From Bacillota bacterium (GTDB taxonomy: Bacteria; Bacillota; Clostridia; Lachnospirales; Lachnospiraceae), in contig JAEZFK010000053.1 of NCBI GenBank assembly GCA_023437715.1, positions 124,001 to 188,000 on the forward strand: 64,000 nt of DNA, read 5' to 3'. Shown in pieces: positions 7,596 through 16,015 of the stretch (position 1 is its first letter; each line of letters starts with the position of its first letter). The position numbers were made by a program, and so were the translations under genes. Below the pieces are notes generated by a model. That model did not search any database, was not told the origin of the DNA, and saw only the letters and a list, made by a program, of their open reading frames with translations.

Positions 7596-8354
7596 ATGAT
7601 TAGGATGATAATGCACGGCTGTAACGGGGCCATGGGACAGGTCATTACCGGGATTGCAGCGAAAGAGGAAGATATTGCCATCGTGGCTGGAATCGATTTA
7701 AATGACACGAAACAGAATTCTTATCCGGTGTTTCCGTCATTAAAAGCCTGTACCATGGAGGCGGATGTGATTGTGGATTTTGCCTCCGTCAAAGCGGTGG
7801 ATGGTCTTCTTGAGTACAGCGTGGAGAAAAAGATCCCGGTGGTGGTGTGCACCACAGGCCTTTCGGAAGAACAGATTAAAAAGGTGGAGGAAGCATCCTC
7901 CCATGTAGCGGTCTTACGGTCCGCCAACATGTCCTTAGGCGTCAATCTGCTGATAAAGCTGGTTAAGGAAGCTGCCCGGACTCTGGCTGATGCTGGCTTT
8001 GACATTGAGATTGTGGAAAAGCACCACAACCGGAAGGTGGATGCCCCCAGCGGAACAGCCCTTGCACTGGCTGATTCCATCAATGAAGCCATGGACGGAC
8101 AGTACCATTATGTCTGTGACAGGAGCCAGGCAGGCGATGCCAGGGACAGCAGGGAAATTGGAATCCAGTCTGTTCGCGGAGGAACCATCGTGGGAGAACA
8201 CGATGTGATTTTTGCAGGGACAGATGAGGTGATCACCTTTAATCATACTGCTTATTCCAAAGCGATTTTTGCAAGGGGTGCCGTATCCGCGGCAAAGTTT
8301 CTGGCAGGAAAAAAGCCTGGTCTGTATACCATGAAAGATGTAATTGGTTCATAA
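7596..8354 (+). CDS. dapB: 4-hydroxy-tetrahydrodipicolinate reductase
   Basis: NAD(P)H-dependent reductase for the second step of the diaminopimelate/lysine branch. It has 252 residues. The nucleotide-binding loop GCNGAMGQ is at 8-15, the catalytic segment EKHHNRK at 141-147 and the substrate loop DAPSGT at 149-154. ATG 7596 is chosen over an upstream in-frame ATG (7575), because GAAAGAGGA from the repeat unit ends 5 nt before it and MIRMIMHGCNGAMG matches the family start. Confidence 0.97.
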   Translation: MIRMIMHGCNGAMGQVITGIAAKEEDIAIVAGIDLNDTKQNSYPVFPSLKACTMEADVIVDFASVKAVDGLLEYSVEKKIPVVVCTTGLSEEQIKKVEEASSHVAVLRSANMSLGVNLLIKLVKEAARTLADAGFDIEIVEKHHNRKVDAPSGTALALADSINEAMDGQYHYVCDRSQAGDARDSREIGIQSVRGGTIVGEHDVIFAGTDEVITFNHTAYSKAIFARGAVSAAKFLAGKKPGLYTMKDVIGS

Positions 8355-8429
8355 ATTTACAAAATTTCCCACTATAATTCATTTCTCCTTTACACATACT
8401 AAGCATAGAAAATGAAAGGAGAATGTATT

Positions 8430-8732
8430 ATGAAAAGAATAAAACCTTATGTATTTGCTCTTCTTGTAATTGTGTCGGTTATGTGCCTGACTGCTTGCGG
8501 AACCACGAAAAATAACAATGGAACCACAGGAGGAACAACTGGAGCAACAACTCAGACTACAGCATCAAGCACCAAGACATCGGAAAGCGCAACAACCACA
8601 ACCAAAGCCGACGAAACCACCAAAGAGGGTGTTGTAAACGGCGTGGTAAATGATGTTGAAAAGGGTGTTGACAAGATCACAGGGGAAAGTAATGGCCAGC
8701 CGACCACAGAGAGTACCACTGCTGCAAAGTAA
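8430..8732 (+). CDS. Small threonine-rich lipoprotein
   Basis: 100 residues. The signal peptide MKRIKPYVFALLVIVSVMC ends in the lipobox LTAC (Cys about residue 24), so it should be lipid-anchored on the outer face. The mature part is low complexity (Thr, Ser, Gly, Asn) with a short more ordered stretch, GVVNGVVNDVEKGVDKITGE. ATG 8430 has AAAGGAGAA upstream. Function unknown. A good terminator follows, so it is probably monocistronic. Confidence 0.8.
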   Translation: MKRIKPYVFALLVIVSVMCLTACGTTKNNNGTTGGTTGATTQTTASSTKTSESATTTTKADETTKEGVVNGVVNDVEKGVDKITGESNGQPTTESTTAAK

Positions 8733-8771
8733 GCTGAAATCTGAGGAAATAAAGCATGGGCAAAAAAGAAA

Positions 8772-8810
8772 AAGCTTCAGGCATGAAATCAGTGCTTGAA
8801 GCTTTTTTTT
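8772..8810 (+). terminator. Terminator after the small lipoprotein gene
   Basis: AAGCTTCAGGCA pairs with TGCTTGAAGCTT (one G-U pair) across 9 nt, followed by TTTTTT. Confidence 0.9.
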
Positions 8811-8949
8811 AAATGGGATATAATAAAGAAGTCGCATCTTTCACCATTTCTATACATGAAGAGCCGCGTTCCGGCTCAGGCTTCCGCTAGAAAAGAAACC
8901 AACAAAAAAACTTTAAGTCCGGTACAGCGGATGAGGAGGCTGGACATTT

Positions 8950-9297
8950 ATGACAAGTCTGGGATATAATAAAAAAAAGAAGCCGTGGCGAAGCCTTAAA
9001 CCGGCCGCAGGCAATAAGAGAATTAAAAGAGGAAAGCTAAGAGGATATTTGTATCTGCTGGCCTGTCTGGAAGCGGCAGTTCTTTTGCCCCGGTATGGGG
9101 AAGCAATTGCCGGCCATGCTTTTAGCCTCATTTCCGTGGACCGGGAATCCGGGGAAGGGAACGAGCCGTCGGAATATACCCTGTGGAAGCAGGGAGAAGG
9201 GGAAACAAAGGAGCAGGGAATTTTACTGGACTGGAAGGATGGAACCGTAAAACTCTGGCGGAGAGTGGAGCGGGTGATCCGCCAGGAATCGGATTGA
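8950..9297 (+). CDS. Unknown basic protein with one hydrophobic segment
   Basis: 115 residues, not recognised. The N-terminus is strongly basic (KKKKPWRSLK, KRIKRGKLR), followed by a moderately hydrophobic stretch (YLYLLACLEAAVLLP, about residues 33-47) and an acidic to mixed C-terminus ending in LWRRVERVIRQESD. That pattern would suit a single-pass membrane protein with a cytoplasmic N-terminus. GAGGAGG lies about 10 nt before ATG 8950. It stands alone between a terminator and the purC promoter. Confidence 0.6.
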   Translation: MTSLGYNKKKKPWRSLKPAAGNKRIKRGKLRGYLYLLACLEAAVLLPRYGEAIAGHAFSLISVDRESGEGNEPSEYTLWKQGEGETKEQGILLDWKDGTVKLWRRVERVIRQESD

Positions 9298-9345
9298 GAA
9301 ACAAAACAACGTGCCGGTCATAAGTATTTATAATAAGAAAACCAA

Positions 9346-9374
9346 TTGCAATCCTATTTTTTCTGTATTATAAT
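9346..9374 (+). promoter_or_regulatory. Promoter of purC-purF
   Basis: TTGCAA, 17-nt spacer, TATAAT, about 70 nt before purC. No purine riboswitch or clear PurR box was seen in the leader. Confidence 0.7.
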
Positions 9375-9443
9375 TTCTACTGAAACACCGAGATTTTATT
9401 TGAAAAACTTATAAATCGATTCAGAAAAGGACAGGTGGATACC

Positions 9444-10151
9444 ATGGAAAAGAGAGAAATGCTGTATGAGGGGAAAGCAAAAAAGGTTTATACTACTGAG
9501 GATCCGGATGTATTAATTGTTTCTTATAAAGATGATGCAACCGCATTTAACGGCTTGAAGAAAGGCACCATAGTTGGAAAAGGGGCCATCAACAACCGTA
9601 TGACCAATTTCATCTTTAAAAAGCTGGAGGCAAAGGGAGTTCCCACCCATCTGGTTGAAGAATTAAATGACCGGGAGACTGCAGTAAAGAAGGTAGAGAT
9701 CATTCCCCTTGAGGTCATTATCAGAAATTATTCCGCCGGAAGCTTTGCAAAGAAGATGGGAATGGAAGAAGGAATCAAGTTCGCCTGTCCTACTCTTGAA
9801 TTCAGCTATAAAAATGATGATTTAGGCGATCCGTTTATCAATGATTATTATGCTCTGGCTCTTGAGCTTGCCACCCGGGAAGAAATCGATGATATTACGG
9901 AATACGCTTTTAAGGTTAATGAAGTGCTTCAGGAATATTTTGACGGTTTGAATATTGATCTCATTGATTTTAAGATTGAATTCGGCCGTTACCACGGAAA
10001 GGTTATTCTGGCCGATGAAATATCTCCTGATACCTGCAGGCTGTGGGATAAGGATACTCATGAAAAGCTGGACAAGGACCGCTTCCGCAGGGATTTGGGA
10101 GATGTGGAGGGAGCATACGAGGAAGTGTTCCGCCGCCTTGGTATCCAGTAA
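9444..10151 (+). CDS. purC: Phosphoribosylaminoimidazole-succinocarboxamide synthase
   Basis: ATP-dependent ligase joining CAIR and aspartate in purine synthesis. It has 235 residues. Family segments seen are LYEGKAKKVY (about 7-16), PLEVIIRNYSAGSFAKKMG, LIDFKIEFGR and LADEISPDTCRLWD. ATG 9444 is preferred, with AGGTGG just upstream; a GTG at 9435 is in frame and would add three residues. purF follows 26 nt later, so the two form an operon. Confidence 0.96.
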   Translation: MEKREMLYEGKAKKVYTTEDPDVLIVSYKDDATAFNGLKKGTIVGKGAINNRMTNFIFKKLEAKGVPTHLVEELNDRETAVKKVEIIPLEVIIRNYSAGSFAKKMGMEEGIKFACPTLEFSYKNDDLGDPFINDYYALALELATREEIDDITEYAFKVNEVLQEYFDGLNIDLIDFKIEFGRYHGKVILADEISPDTCRLWDKDTHEKLDKDRFRRDLGDVEGAYEEVFRRLGIQ

Positions 10152-10177
10152 AACGCATAAAAGAGGAAACACATTTG

Positions 10178-11620
10178 ATGAATAGCGAAATGAATTTCAA
10201 TATCGAGGAAGAGCTGCACGAGGAGTGCGGCGTCCTGGGCATGTACGACTTTGACGGCGGTGACGTTGCCTCGACCATTTACTACGGATTATTTGCATTA
10301 CAGCACAGGGGTCAGGAAAGCTGCGGCATCGCGGTCAGCGATACCGAAGGCCCTAAGGGAAAAATCAACGCCTATAAGGGAATGGGATTGTGCAATGAAG
10401 TCTTTACTCCTGAGATTCTGGAAAGCCTTCACGGCAATATCGGTATCGGCCATGTTCGTTATTCGACTGCAGGCAGCAGCACGCGGGAGAATGCCCAGCC
10501 TCTTGTTTTAAATTACGCCAAAGGAACCCTGGCAATGGCTCATAACGGAAATCTGGTCAATGCGCCGGAGCTGCGCAGGGAGCTGGAATACGGCGGAGCT
10601 ATATTCCAGACCACCATTGATTCCGAGGTCATCGCTTACCACATTGCCAGAGAGCGGGTGAAGACATCTGCCGTGGAAGAGGCGGTGGCAAACGCCATGA
10701 AAAAGCTGCTGGGGGCCTATTCCCTTGTGATCACCAGCCCCCGCAAGATGATCGGAGCCAGAGATCCTTTCGGATTCAAGCCCCTGTGCATCGGAAAACG
10801 GGACAATGCCTATATCCTGGTGTCGGAAAGCTGTGCCCTGGATACTATTGGTGCAGAGTTTATCCGGGATGTGCGTCCCGGGGAGATCGTGACCATCACA
10901 AGGAATGGAATTGTATCTGACACCCGCCTCTGCCCTGAGGATAAGTCAAAGGAAGCCAGATGTATTTTTGAATATATTTATTTTGCAAGGCCGGACAGCG
11001 TGTTTGACGGGGTCAGCGTATACCATGCCAGAATTAACGCGGGACGGGCTCTTGCCATAGATTCTCCGGTTGAAGCGGATCTGGTGGTTGGGGTTCCCGA
11101 ATCCGGTAATGCGGCTGCCCTGGGATATTCTCTTCAGTCCGGAATTCCCTACGGAACCGCCTTTGTGAAGAATTCCTATGTGGGCCGGACTTTTATAAAG
11201 CCAAAGCAGAGCCACCGGGTATCCTCCGTCAGGATCAAGCTGAATGTGTTAAAGGAAGCGGTGGCGGGAAAAAGAGTCATTATGATTGATGACTCCATTG
11301 TCCGGGGAACCACCAGCGCCCTCATCGTCAACATGCTGCGGGAATCCGGGGCCAGGGAGGTCCACGTCAGGATCAGCGCACCGCCGTTTCTTCATCCCTG
11401 CTATTTCGGAACCGATATTCCTGACGAGGAGCAGTTGATCGCACATAACAGGACCATTGATGATATCTGTAAGCTTTTGGGAGCGGATTCCCTGTCTTAC
11501 TTAAGAATGGAGCGTTTAAATGAGATGGCGGAAGGCCTGCCCATATGCACGGCCTGTTTCAGCGGAAATTATCCCATTGAGCCGCCCAAGGAGGATATCC
11601 GGGGAGAATACAGCCAATAG
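10178..11620 (+). CDS. purF: Amidophosphoribosyltransferase
   Basis: First committed enzyme of purine synthesis; transfers glutamine ammonia to PRPP. It has 480 residues. A 16-residue propeptide (ending EELHEE) precedes the nucleophile Cys17 in CGVLGMYDF, so N-terminal processing as in Bacillus PurF is expected. The PRPP loop is MIDDSIVRGTT. Cysteines in ARCIFEYIYFARPDS, HPCYFGTD and ICTACFSGNYP fit the 4Fe-4S ligands of the Bacillus-type enzyme, which would make it oxygen sensitive. ATG 10178 is chosen over the adjacent TTG; AGAGGAA lies upstream. Confidence 0.97.
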   Translation: MNSEMNFNIEEELHEECGVLGMYDFDGGDVASTIYYGLFALQHRGQESCGIAVSDTEGPKGKINAYKGMGLCNEVFTPEILESLHGNIGIGHVRYSTAGSSTRENAQPLVLNYAKGTLAMAHNGNLVNAPELRRELEYGGAIFQTTIDSEVIAYHIARERVKTSAVEEAVANAMKKLLGAYSLVITSPRKMIGARDPFGFKPLCIGKRDNAYILVSESCALDTIGAEFIRDVRPGEIVTITRNGIVSDTRLCPEDKSKEARCIFEYIYFARPDSVFDGVSVYHARINAGRALAIDSPVEADLVVGVPESGNAAALGYSLQSGIPYGTAFVKNSYVGRTFIKPKQSHRVSSVRIKLNVLKEAVAGKRVIMIDDSIVRGTTSALIVNMLRESGAREVHVRISAPPFLHPCYFGTDIPDEEQLIAHNRTIDDICKLLGADSLSYLRMERLNEMAEGLPICTACFSGNYPIEPPKEDIRGEYSQ

Positions 11621-11624
11621 AGAA

Positions 11625-11658
11625 CAGGGGAACGTCAGATTGGCGAACCCCTGCTTTT
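11625..11658 (+). terminator. Terminator of purC-purF
   Basis: CAGGGG (11625-11630) pairs with CCCCTG (11648-11653), followed by CTTTTT. A TATAAT-like -10 further on suggests that purB starts its own transcript. Confidence 0.7.
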
Positions 11659-11734
11659 TGCTGTAATCTTCCCATAGAGAGAAAAATATGGTATTATAAT
11701 GAAGAAATGAAACGCAAGGAGGAATAGAGGAATC

Positions 11735-13165
11735 ATGACAGACAGATATCAGAGCCCCTTATCTGAACGCTATGCCAGCAAGGAGATGCAGTACATCTTT
11801 TCACCGGATAAAAAATTTAAAACCTGGAGAAAGCTGTGGATTGCCCTGGCAGAGGCGGAGAGAGAGCTGGGACTTCCGATTTCGGAGGAACAGATCGAGG
11901 AATTAAAGGCTTTTCAGGATGAAATCAACTATGAGGTGGCAAAGCAGAGGGAGAAAGAGGTCCGCCATGATGTGATGTCCCATGTATACGCCTACGGTGT
12001 CCAGTGCCCCAAGGCCAAGGGCATCATCCATCTGGGAGCAACCTCCTGCTATGTGGGAGATAATACGGATATTATTATTATGACGGAAGCCTTAAAGCTG
12101 GTCCGCAGAAAATTGTTAAATGTAATCGACGAACTGGCAAAATTCGCAGATGCTTATAAGGATCTGCCTACCCTGGCCTTTACCCATTTTCAGCCTGCCC
12201 AGCCCACAACCGTGGGAAAGAGAGCAACTCTCTGGCTTCATGATCTGACCATGGATTTGGAGGATCTGGACTATTTGACAGGTTCCATGCGGCTTTTAGG
12301 CTCCAAGGGCACCACAGGCACCCAGGCCAGCTTCTTAGAACTCTTTGACGGGGATATGGACAAGGTGAGGAAAGTGGATTCCATGATTGCCGGGAAAATG
12401 GGCTTTTCCGGCTGTTATGCGGTTTCCGGCCAGACCTATTCCAGAAAGGTGGACAGCCGCGTGCTCAATGTCCTTGCCGGAATCGCCCAAAGCGCTCATA
12501 AATTCTCCAACGACATCCGCCTTTTACAGCATTTGAAAGAGGTGGAGGAACCCTTTGAAAAGAGCCAGATCGGTTCCTCAGCCATGGCATATAAGAGAAA
12601 TCCCATGAGAAGCGAGCGGATCGCCTCCCTTTCCAATTATGTGATGGCAGACGTCATAAACCCCATGCTGGTTTCCTCCACCCAATGGTTTGAAAGAACC
12701 CTGGACGATTCCGCCAACAAACGCCTCAGCATACCGGAAGGGTTCCTGGCCATTGACGGCATCCTGGACTTATGCTTAAACGTTGTGGACGGACTGGTGG
12801 TATATCCAAAGGTCATTGAGAAGCATATGATGGCTGAGCTTCCCTTTATGGCAACGGAAAATATCATGATGGATGCGGTGAAAGCCGGAGGGGACAGGCA
12901 GGAGCTCCACGAAAAGATCCGGGAGCTTTCCATGGAAGCCGGACGGAATGTAAAGGAGAGAGGCCTTGACAACAACCTGCTGGAACTGATCGCAGCAGAT
13001 CCCTCCTTTAACCTTTCCCTTGAGGACTTAAAGAAGAGCATGAATCCGGAAAAATATGTGGGCTGCGCTCCGGCACAGGTCTCCATTTATCTGGATGAGG
13101 TCGTAAGGCCCCTGCTTGAGGAAAACAGGGAGCTTCTTGGATTAAAAGCGGAGATCAGCGTATAA
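11735..13165 (+). CDS. purB: Adenylosuccinate lyase
   Basis: Cleaves SAICAR and adenylosuccinate, serving both the IMP pathway and AMP formation. It has 476 residues. The fumarase/aspartase-superfamily signature SSAMAYKRNPMRSE lies at about 280-293. THFQPAQPTTVGKR carries the conserved histidine segment, and HLGATSCYVGDNTD is the first conserved region. AAGGAGG-type sites lie before ATG 11735. The LysR gene follows. Confidence 0.96.
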   Translation: MTDRYQSPLSERYASKEMQYIFSPDKKFKTWRKLWIALAEAERELGLPISEEQIEELKAFQDEINYEVAKQREKEVRHDVMSHVYAYGVQCPKAKGIIHLGATSCYVGDNTDIIIMTEALKLVRRKLLNVIDELAKFADAYKDLPTLAFTHFQPAQPTTVGKRATLWLHDLTMDLEDLDYLTGSMRLLGSKGTTGTQASFLELFDGDMDKVRKVDSMIAGKMGFSGCYAVSGQTYSRKVDSRVLNVLAGIAQSAHKFSNDIRLLQHLKEVEEPFEKSQIGSSAMAYKRNPMRSERIASLSNYVMADVINPMLVSSTQWFERTLDDSANKRLSIPEGFLAIDGILDLCLNVVDGLVVYPKVIEKHMMAELPFMATENIMMDAVKAGGDRQELHEKIRELSMEAGRNVKERGLDNNLLELIAADPSFNLSLEDLKKSMNPEKYVGCAPAQVSIYLDEVVRPLLEENRELLGLKAEISV

Positions 13166-13232
13166 GGAGACTGCGGGCAGGCCATAATCATATGGGTCTG
13201 CCTGCGTCTGTTTCAATGGGCAGGAAAGAGGA
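13166..13232 (+). repeat. Hairpin/RBS repeat upstream of the LysR gene
   Basis: Two nested stems (GGCAG/CTGCC enclosing CCATA/TATGG) occupy 13175-13204. They are followed by TGGGCA and GGAAAGAGGA (13223-13232), the same 3' end as the units before dapB and purM. It supplies the ribosome site for ATG 13237. Confidence 0.6.
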
Positions 13233-13236
13233 GACT

Positions 13237-14130
13237 ATGAGCAGCAATCTGGAATATTATAAGGCCTTTTATTATGTGGCCCAGCTGGGAAGCATCACTC
13301 TGGCGGCGGAAAAGCTCTGCATTTCCCAGCCTGCGGTGAGCCAGGCGGTCAGGCAGCTGGAGCAGTCCCTGGACAGCCAGCTTTTCCTTCGGACCTCCAA
13401 GGGCGTCCGCCTGACCAGGGAAGGGGAATTTTTCTATCATTATGTAAAAAACGGTTTAGAAAGCATCTGGAATGGGGAAAACATGTTAAAGCGCATGAAA
13501 GACCTGGATACGGGCGAGGTGAGAATCGGAGCCAGCGATATGACCCTTCAGTTTTACTTACTGCCTTACCTGGAAAAATTCCATGAGCTCTATCCCGGCG
13601 TCAAGGTAACGGTTTCCAACGGTCCCACGCCGGAGACCCTTGGATTTTTGTATGACGGACGGATCGATTTCGGTGTTGTGAGCACTCCCTTTGAGGCCAA
13701 AAGCGGGGTTTTGCGGACCGATGTGAAGGAGATACGGAATGTGTTCGTGGCAGGGGATAAATTCAGCTATTTAAAGGGAAGAGAGCTGGACTATTCTCTT
13801 CTTAAGGAGCTGCCCTGCATTTTCCTGGAAAAGAACACCAGCACCAGAAGATTCATGGATGATTATCTGGCGGGCCATGGGGTGGAGGTGGAGCCGGAGT
13901 TTGAGCTTTCCACCAGCGACATGATCGTGCAGTTTGCCATGCGGAATCTGGGAATCGGCTGCGTCATGTCAGGCTTTGCCCAGTCAGGTCTGGAAAATGG
14001 AACCCTTATGGAGCTGAAATTCCGGGAGGAAATGCCGAAACGCCATTTTTCCATAATCACCGACAGCAGGAGTCCCGTATCTCCTGCGGGAAAGCGGCTT
14101 TTACAGCTGATGACAAGTGATATAAGCTAA
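13237..14130 (+). CDS. LysR-family transcriptional regulator
   Basis: 297 residues. The N-terminal winged helix (about 1-60) reads YYKAFYYVAQLGSITLAAEKLCISQPAVSQAVRQLE. A periplasmic-binding-like effector domain follows (about 90-290, with VRIGASDMTLQFYLLPYL). The effector is not recognisable; the relatives that come to mind are CysL/YwfK-type regulators. It sits between purB and purA on the same strand without a terminator before it, an unusual place for a regulator. ATG 13237 has the repeat-derived GGAAAGAGGA 4 nt upstream. Confidence 0.9.
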   Translation: MSSNLEYYKAFYYVAQLGSITLAAEKLCISQPAVSQAVRQLEQSLDSQLFLRTSKGVRLTREGEFFYHYVKNGLESIWNGENMLKRMKDLDTGEVRIGASDMTLQFYLLPYLEKFHELYPGVKVTVSNGPTPETLGFLYDGRIDFGVVSTPFEAKSGVLRTDVKEIRNVFVAGDKFSYLKGRELDYSLLKELPCIFLEKNTSTRRFMDDYLAGHGVEVEPEFELSTSDMIVQFAMRNLGIGCVMSGFAQSGLENGTLMELKFREEMPKRHFSIITDSRSPVSPAGKRLLQLMTSDIS

Positions 14131-14232
14131 AGTTATGTCCAATATAAATAATATTGACTTTACTTATGTGATACTTTCGGTTATCATAGGTAAGTAAAAG
14201 GTATTTTTTTCACTCGAAGGAGGATCAATTAA

Positions 14233-15510
14233 ATGGTAAGAGCAATCGTAGGCGCCAACTGGGGCGACGAAGGAAAAGGCAAGATCACGGACATGCTGGC
14301 AAAGGAATCAGATATCATCATTCGTTTCCAGGGAGGCAGCAACGCCGGTCACACGATCATCAACAATTATGGAAAATTTGCACTTCACCTTCTGCCGTCA
14401 GGTGTATTCTACAATCATACGACAAGCATCATCGGCAACGGCGTGGCATTGAACATCCCGTTTCTGGTTAAGGAAATCGAGGACCTTGTGAGCAAGGGCG
14501 TTCCGAAGCCTCACATTCTGGTTTCCGACCGGGCGCAGATTCTTATGCCGTATCACATTCTGTTTGACCAGTATGAAGAGGAGCGTCTGGGTAAAAAATC
14601 CTTTGGCTCCACCAAGTCAGGCATTGCTCCCTTTTATTCAGATAAATATGCCAAAATCGGCTTTCAGGTAAGCGAGCTGTTCGATGAGGAAGCTTTAAAG
14701 GAAAAAGTCAACCGGGTTTGCGAAGCAAAGAATATCTTAATGGAGCACCTTTATCATAAGCCGGCCATTGACACGGAGGAATTATTTAAGACCCTGCTGG
14801 AGTACCGGGAAATGGTAAGGCCTTATGTATGCGACGTGTCCAAATATCTTCATGAGGCGATCAAGGAAGGAAAGAACATCCTCTTAGAGGGTCAGCTTGG
14901 CTCCCTAAAGGACCCGGATCACGGAATTTATCCTATGGTCACTTCTTCCTCTACCCTGGCTGCTTACGGCGCCATTGGCGCAGGTATTCCTCCCTATGAG
15001 ATCAAGGAGATCACTACCGTGGTAAAGGCTTATTCCAGCGCAGTAGGCGCAGGCGCATTTGTCAGCGAGATATTCGGAGATGAGGCCGATGAACTGAGAC
15101 GCCGCGGCGGAGACGGCGGTGAATACGGCGCAACCACCGGACGTCCGAGACGTATGGGCTGGTTTGATGCGGTTGCCTCCAGATACGGCTGCCGGATTCA
15201 GGGCTCTACAGAGGTTGCCCTGACGGTTTTAGATGTGCTGGGATATTTGGACGAGCTGCATATCTGCGTGGGCTATGAGATCGACGGAGAGGTGACAAAG
15301 GACTTCCCGACCACCTCCCAGCTTAATAAGGCAAAGCCGGTATACACCACCCTGCCAGGCTGGAAATGCGAGATCCGGGGAATTAAGAACTACGAAGATC
15401 TTCCGGAAAACTGCAGAAAGTATATTGAGTTTATCGAAAAGGAAATCGAGACGCCCATCACCATGGTTTCCAACGGACCGGGCAGAGACGATATCATTTA
15501 CCGCAAATAA
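14233..15510 (+). CDS. purA: Adenylosuccinate synthetase
   Basis: GTP-dependent ligase of IMP and aspartate, first step from IMP to AMP. It has 425 residues. The P-loop GDEGKGK is at 11-17 with the catalytic Asp12, and NAGHTI carries the catalytic histidine. TTGRPRRMGWFD and the C-terminal NGPGRDDII are family signatures. AAGGAGG lies upstream of ATG 14233. Upstream TTTACT with TATCAT at 17-nt spacing (14159-14187) may be its promoter, weakly supported. Confidence 0.97.
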   Translation: MVRAIVGANWGDEGKGKITDMLAKESDIIIRFQGGSNAGHTIINNYGKFALHLLPSGVFYNHTTSIIGNGVALNIPFLVKEIEDLVSKGVPKPHILVSDRAQILMPYHILFDQYEEERLGKKSFGSTKSGIAPFYSDKYAKIGFQVSELFDEEALKEKVNRVCEAKNILMEHLYHKPAIDTEELFKTLLEYREMVRPYVCDVSKYLHEAIKEGKNILLEGQLGSLKDPDHGIYPMVTSSSTLAAYGAIGAGIPPYEIKEITTVVKAYSSAVGAGAFVSEIFGDEADELRRRGGDGGEYGATTGRPRRMGWFDAVASRYGCRIQGSTEVALTVLDVLGYLDELHICVGYEIDGEVTKDFPTTSQLNKAKPVYTTLPGWKCEIRGIKNYEDLPENCRKYIEFIEKEIETPITMVSNGPGRDDIIYRK

Positions 15511-15556
15511 GCGGCAAAGTGAACGGCTGTAATGAGGCTGTGATAATCATATAAAT

Positions 15557-15609
15557 AAAAACGGAGAACGGTAAAAGAGCGGCTGCTTTTTTCCTGTTCT
15601 CCGTTTTTT
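15557..15609. terminator. Terminator between purA and the convergent small gene
   Basis: AAAACGGAGAAC pairs with GTTCTCCGTTTT and is flanked by A and T runs, so it can work in both directions. Confidence 0.85.
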
Positions 15610-15841
15610 ATGATGCGCTGGTCTTATCATCCCTTTTCTCATCGCTGTCTCTTTGATTTACAAGCCGGTAGACCAGCTGGGTGGCGTAAATAAAGACCGG
15701 GACCACAACAGAGGAAAAGATGGCGGCCATCAGCCAGTTCCTTGAATTGGGGCTGTGGGAAAAGGCGGATATGATGGCTACGGCATAAATGGCGAGAATG
15801 AATATGAGCCCGGCGATTGCCAGAGGGCGTTTCCACTTCAT
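15608..15841 (-). CDS. Small membrane protein, two transmembrane segments
   Basis: 77 residues, not assigned to a family. Hydrophobic segments are PLAIAGLIFILAIYAVAIIS (about 6-25) and WLMAAIFSSVVVPVFIYATQ (about 36-55), followed by a charged tail DSDEKRDDKTSAS. ATG 15841 has GAGGTAAGG upstream on the minus strand. Its stop overlaps the end of the shared terminator. Confidence 0.7.
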   Translation of the reverse strand: MKWKRPLAIAGLIFILAIYAVAIISAFSHSPNSRNWLMAAIFSSVVVPVFIYATQLVYRLVNQRDSDEKRDDKTSAS

Positions 15842-16015
15842 GGACCTTACCTCACTTTCTGAAAGCGTTTATTTCATTATAACCCATGAAAGGGGAATTG
15901 AAAAGGCCGTTTTGTTCACAAAAACTTCAGATTTTGGAAGCTGTACTTTTCCAGGGAAATATAGTAATATTTTAATTAGAAAAAGCGGACGGTTCGAAAA
16001 GGAGGGCAGGCGGCC

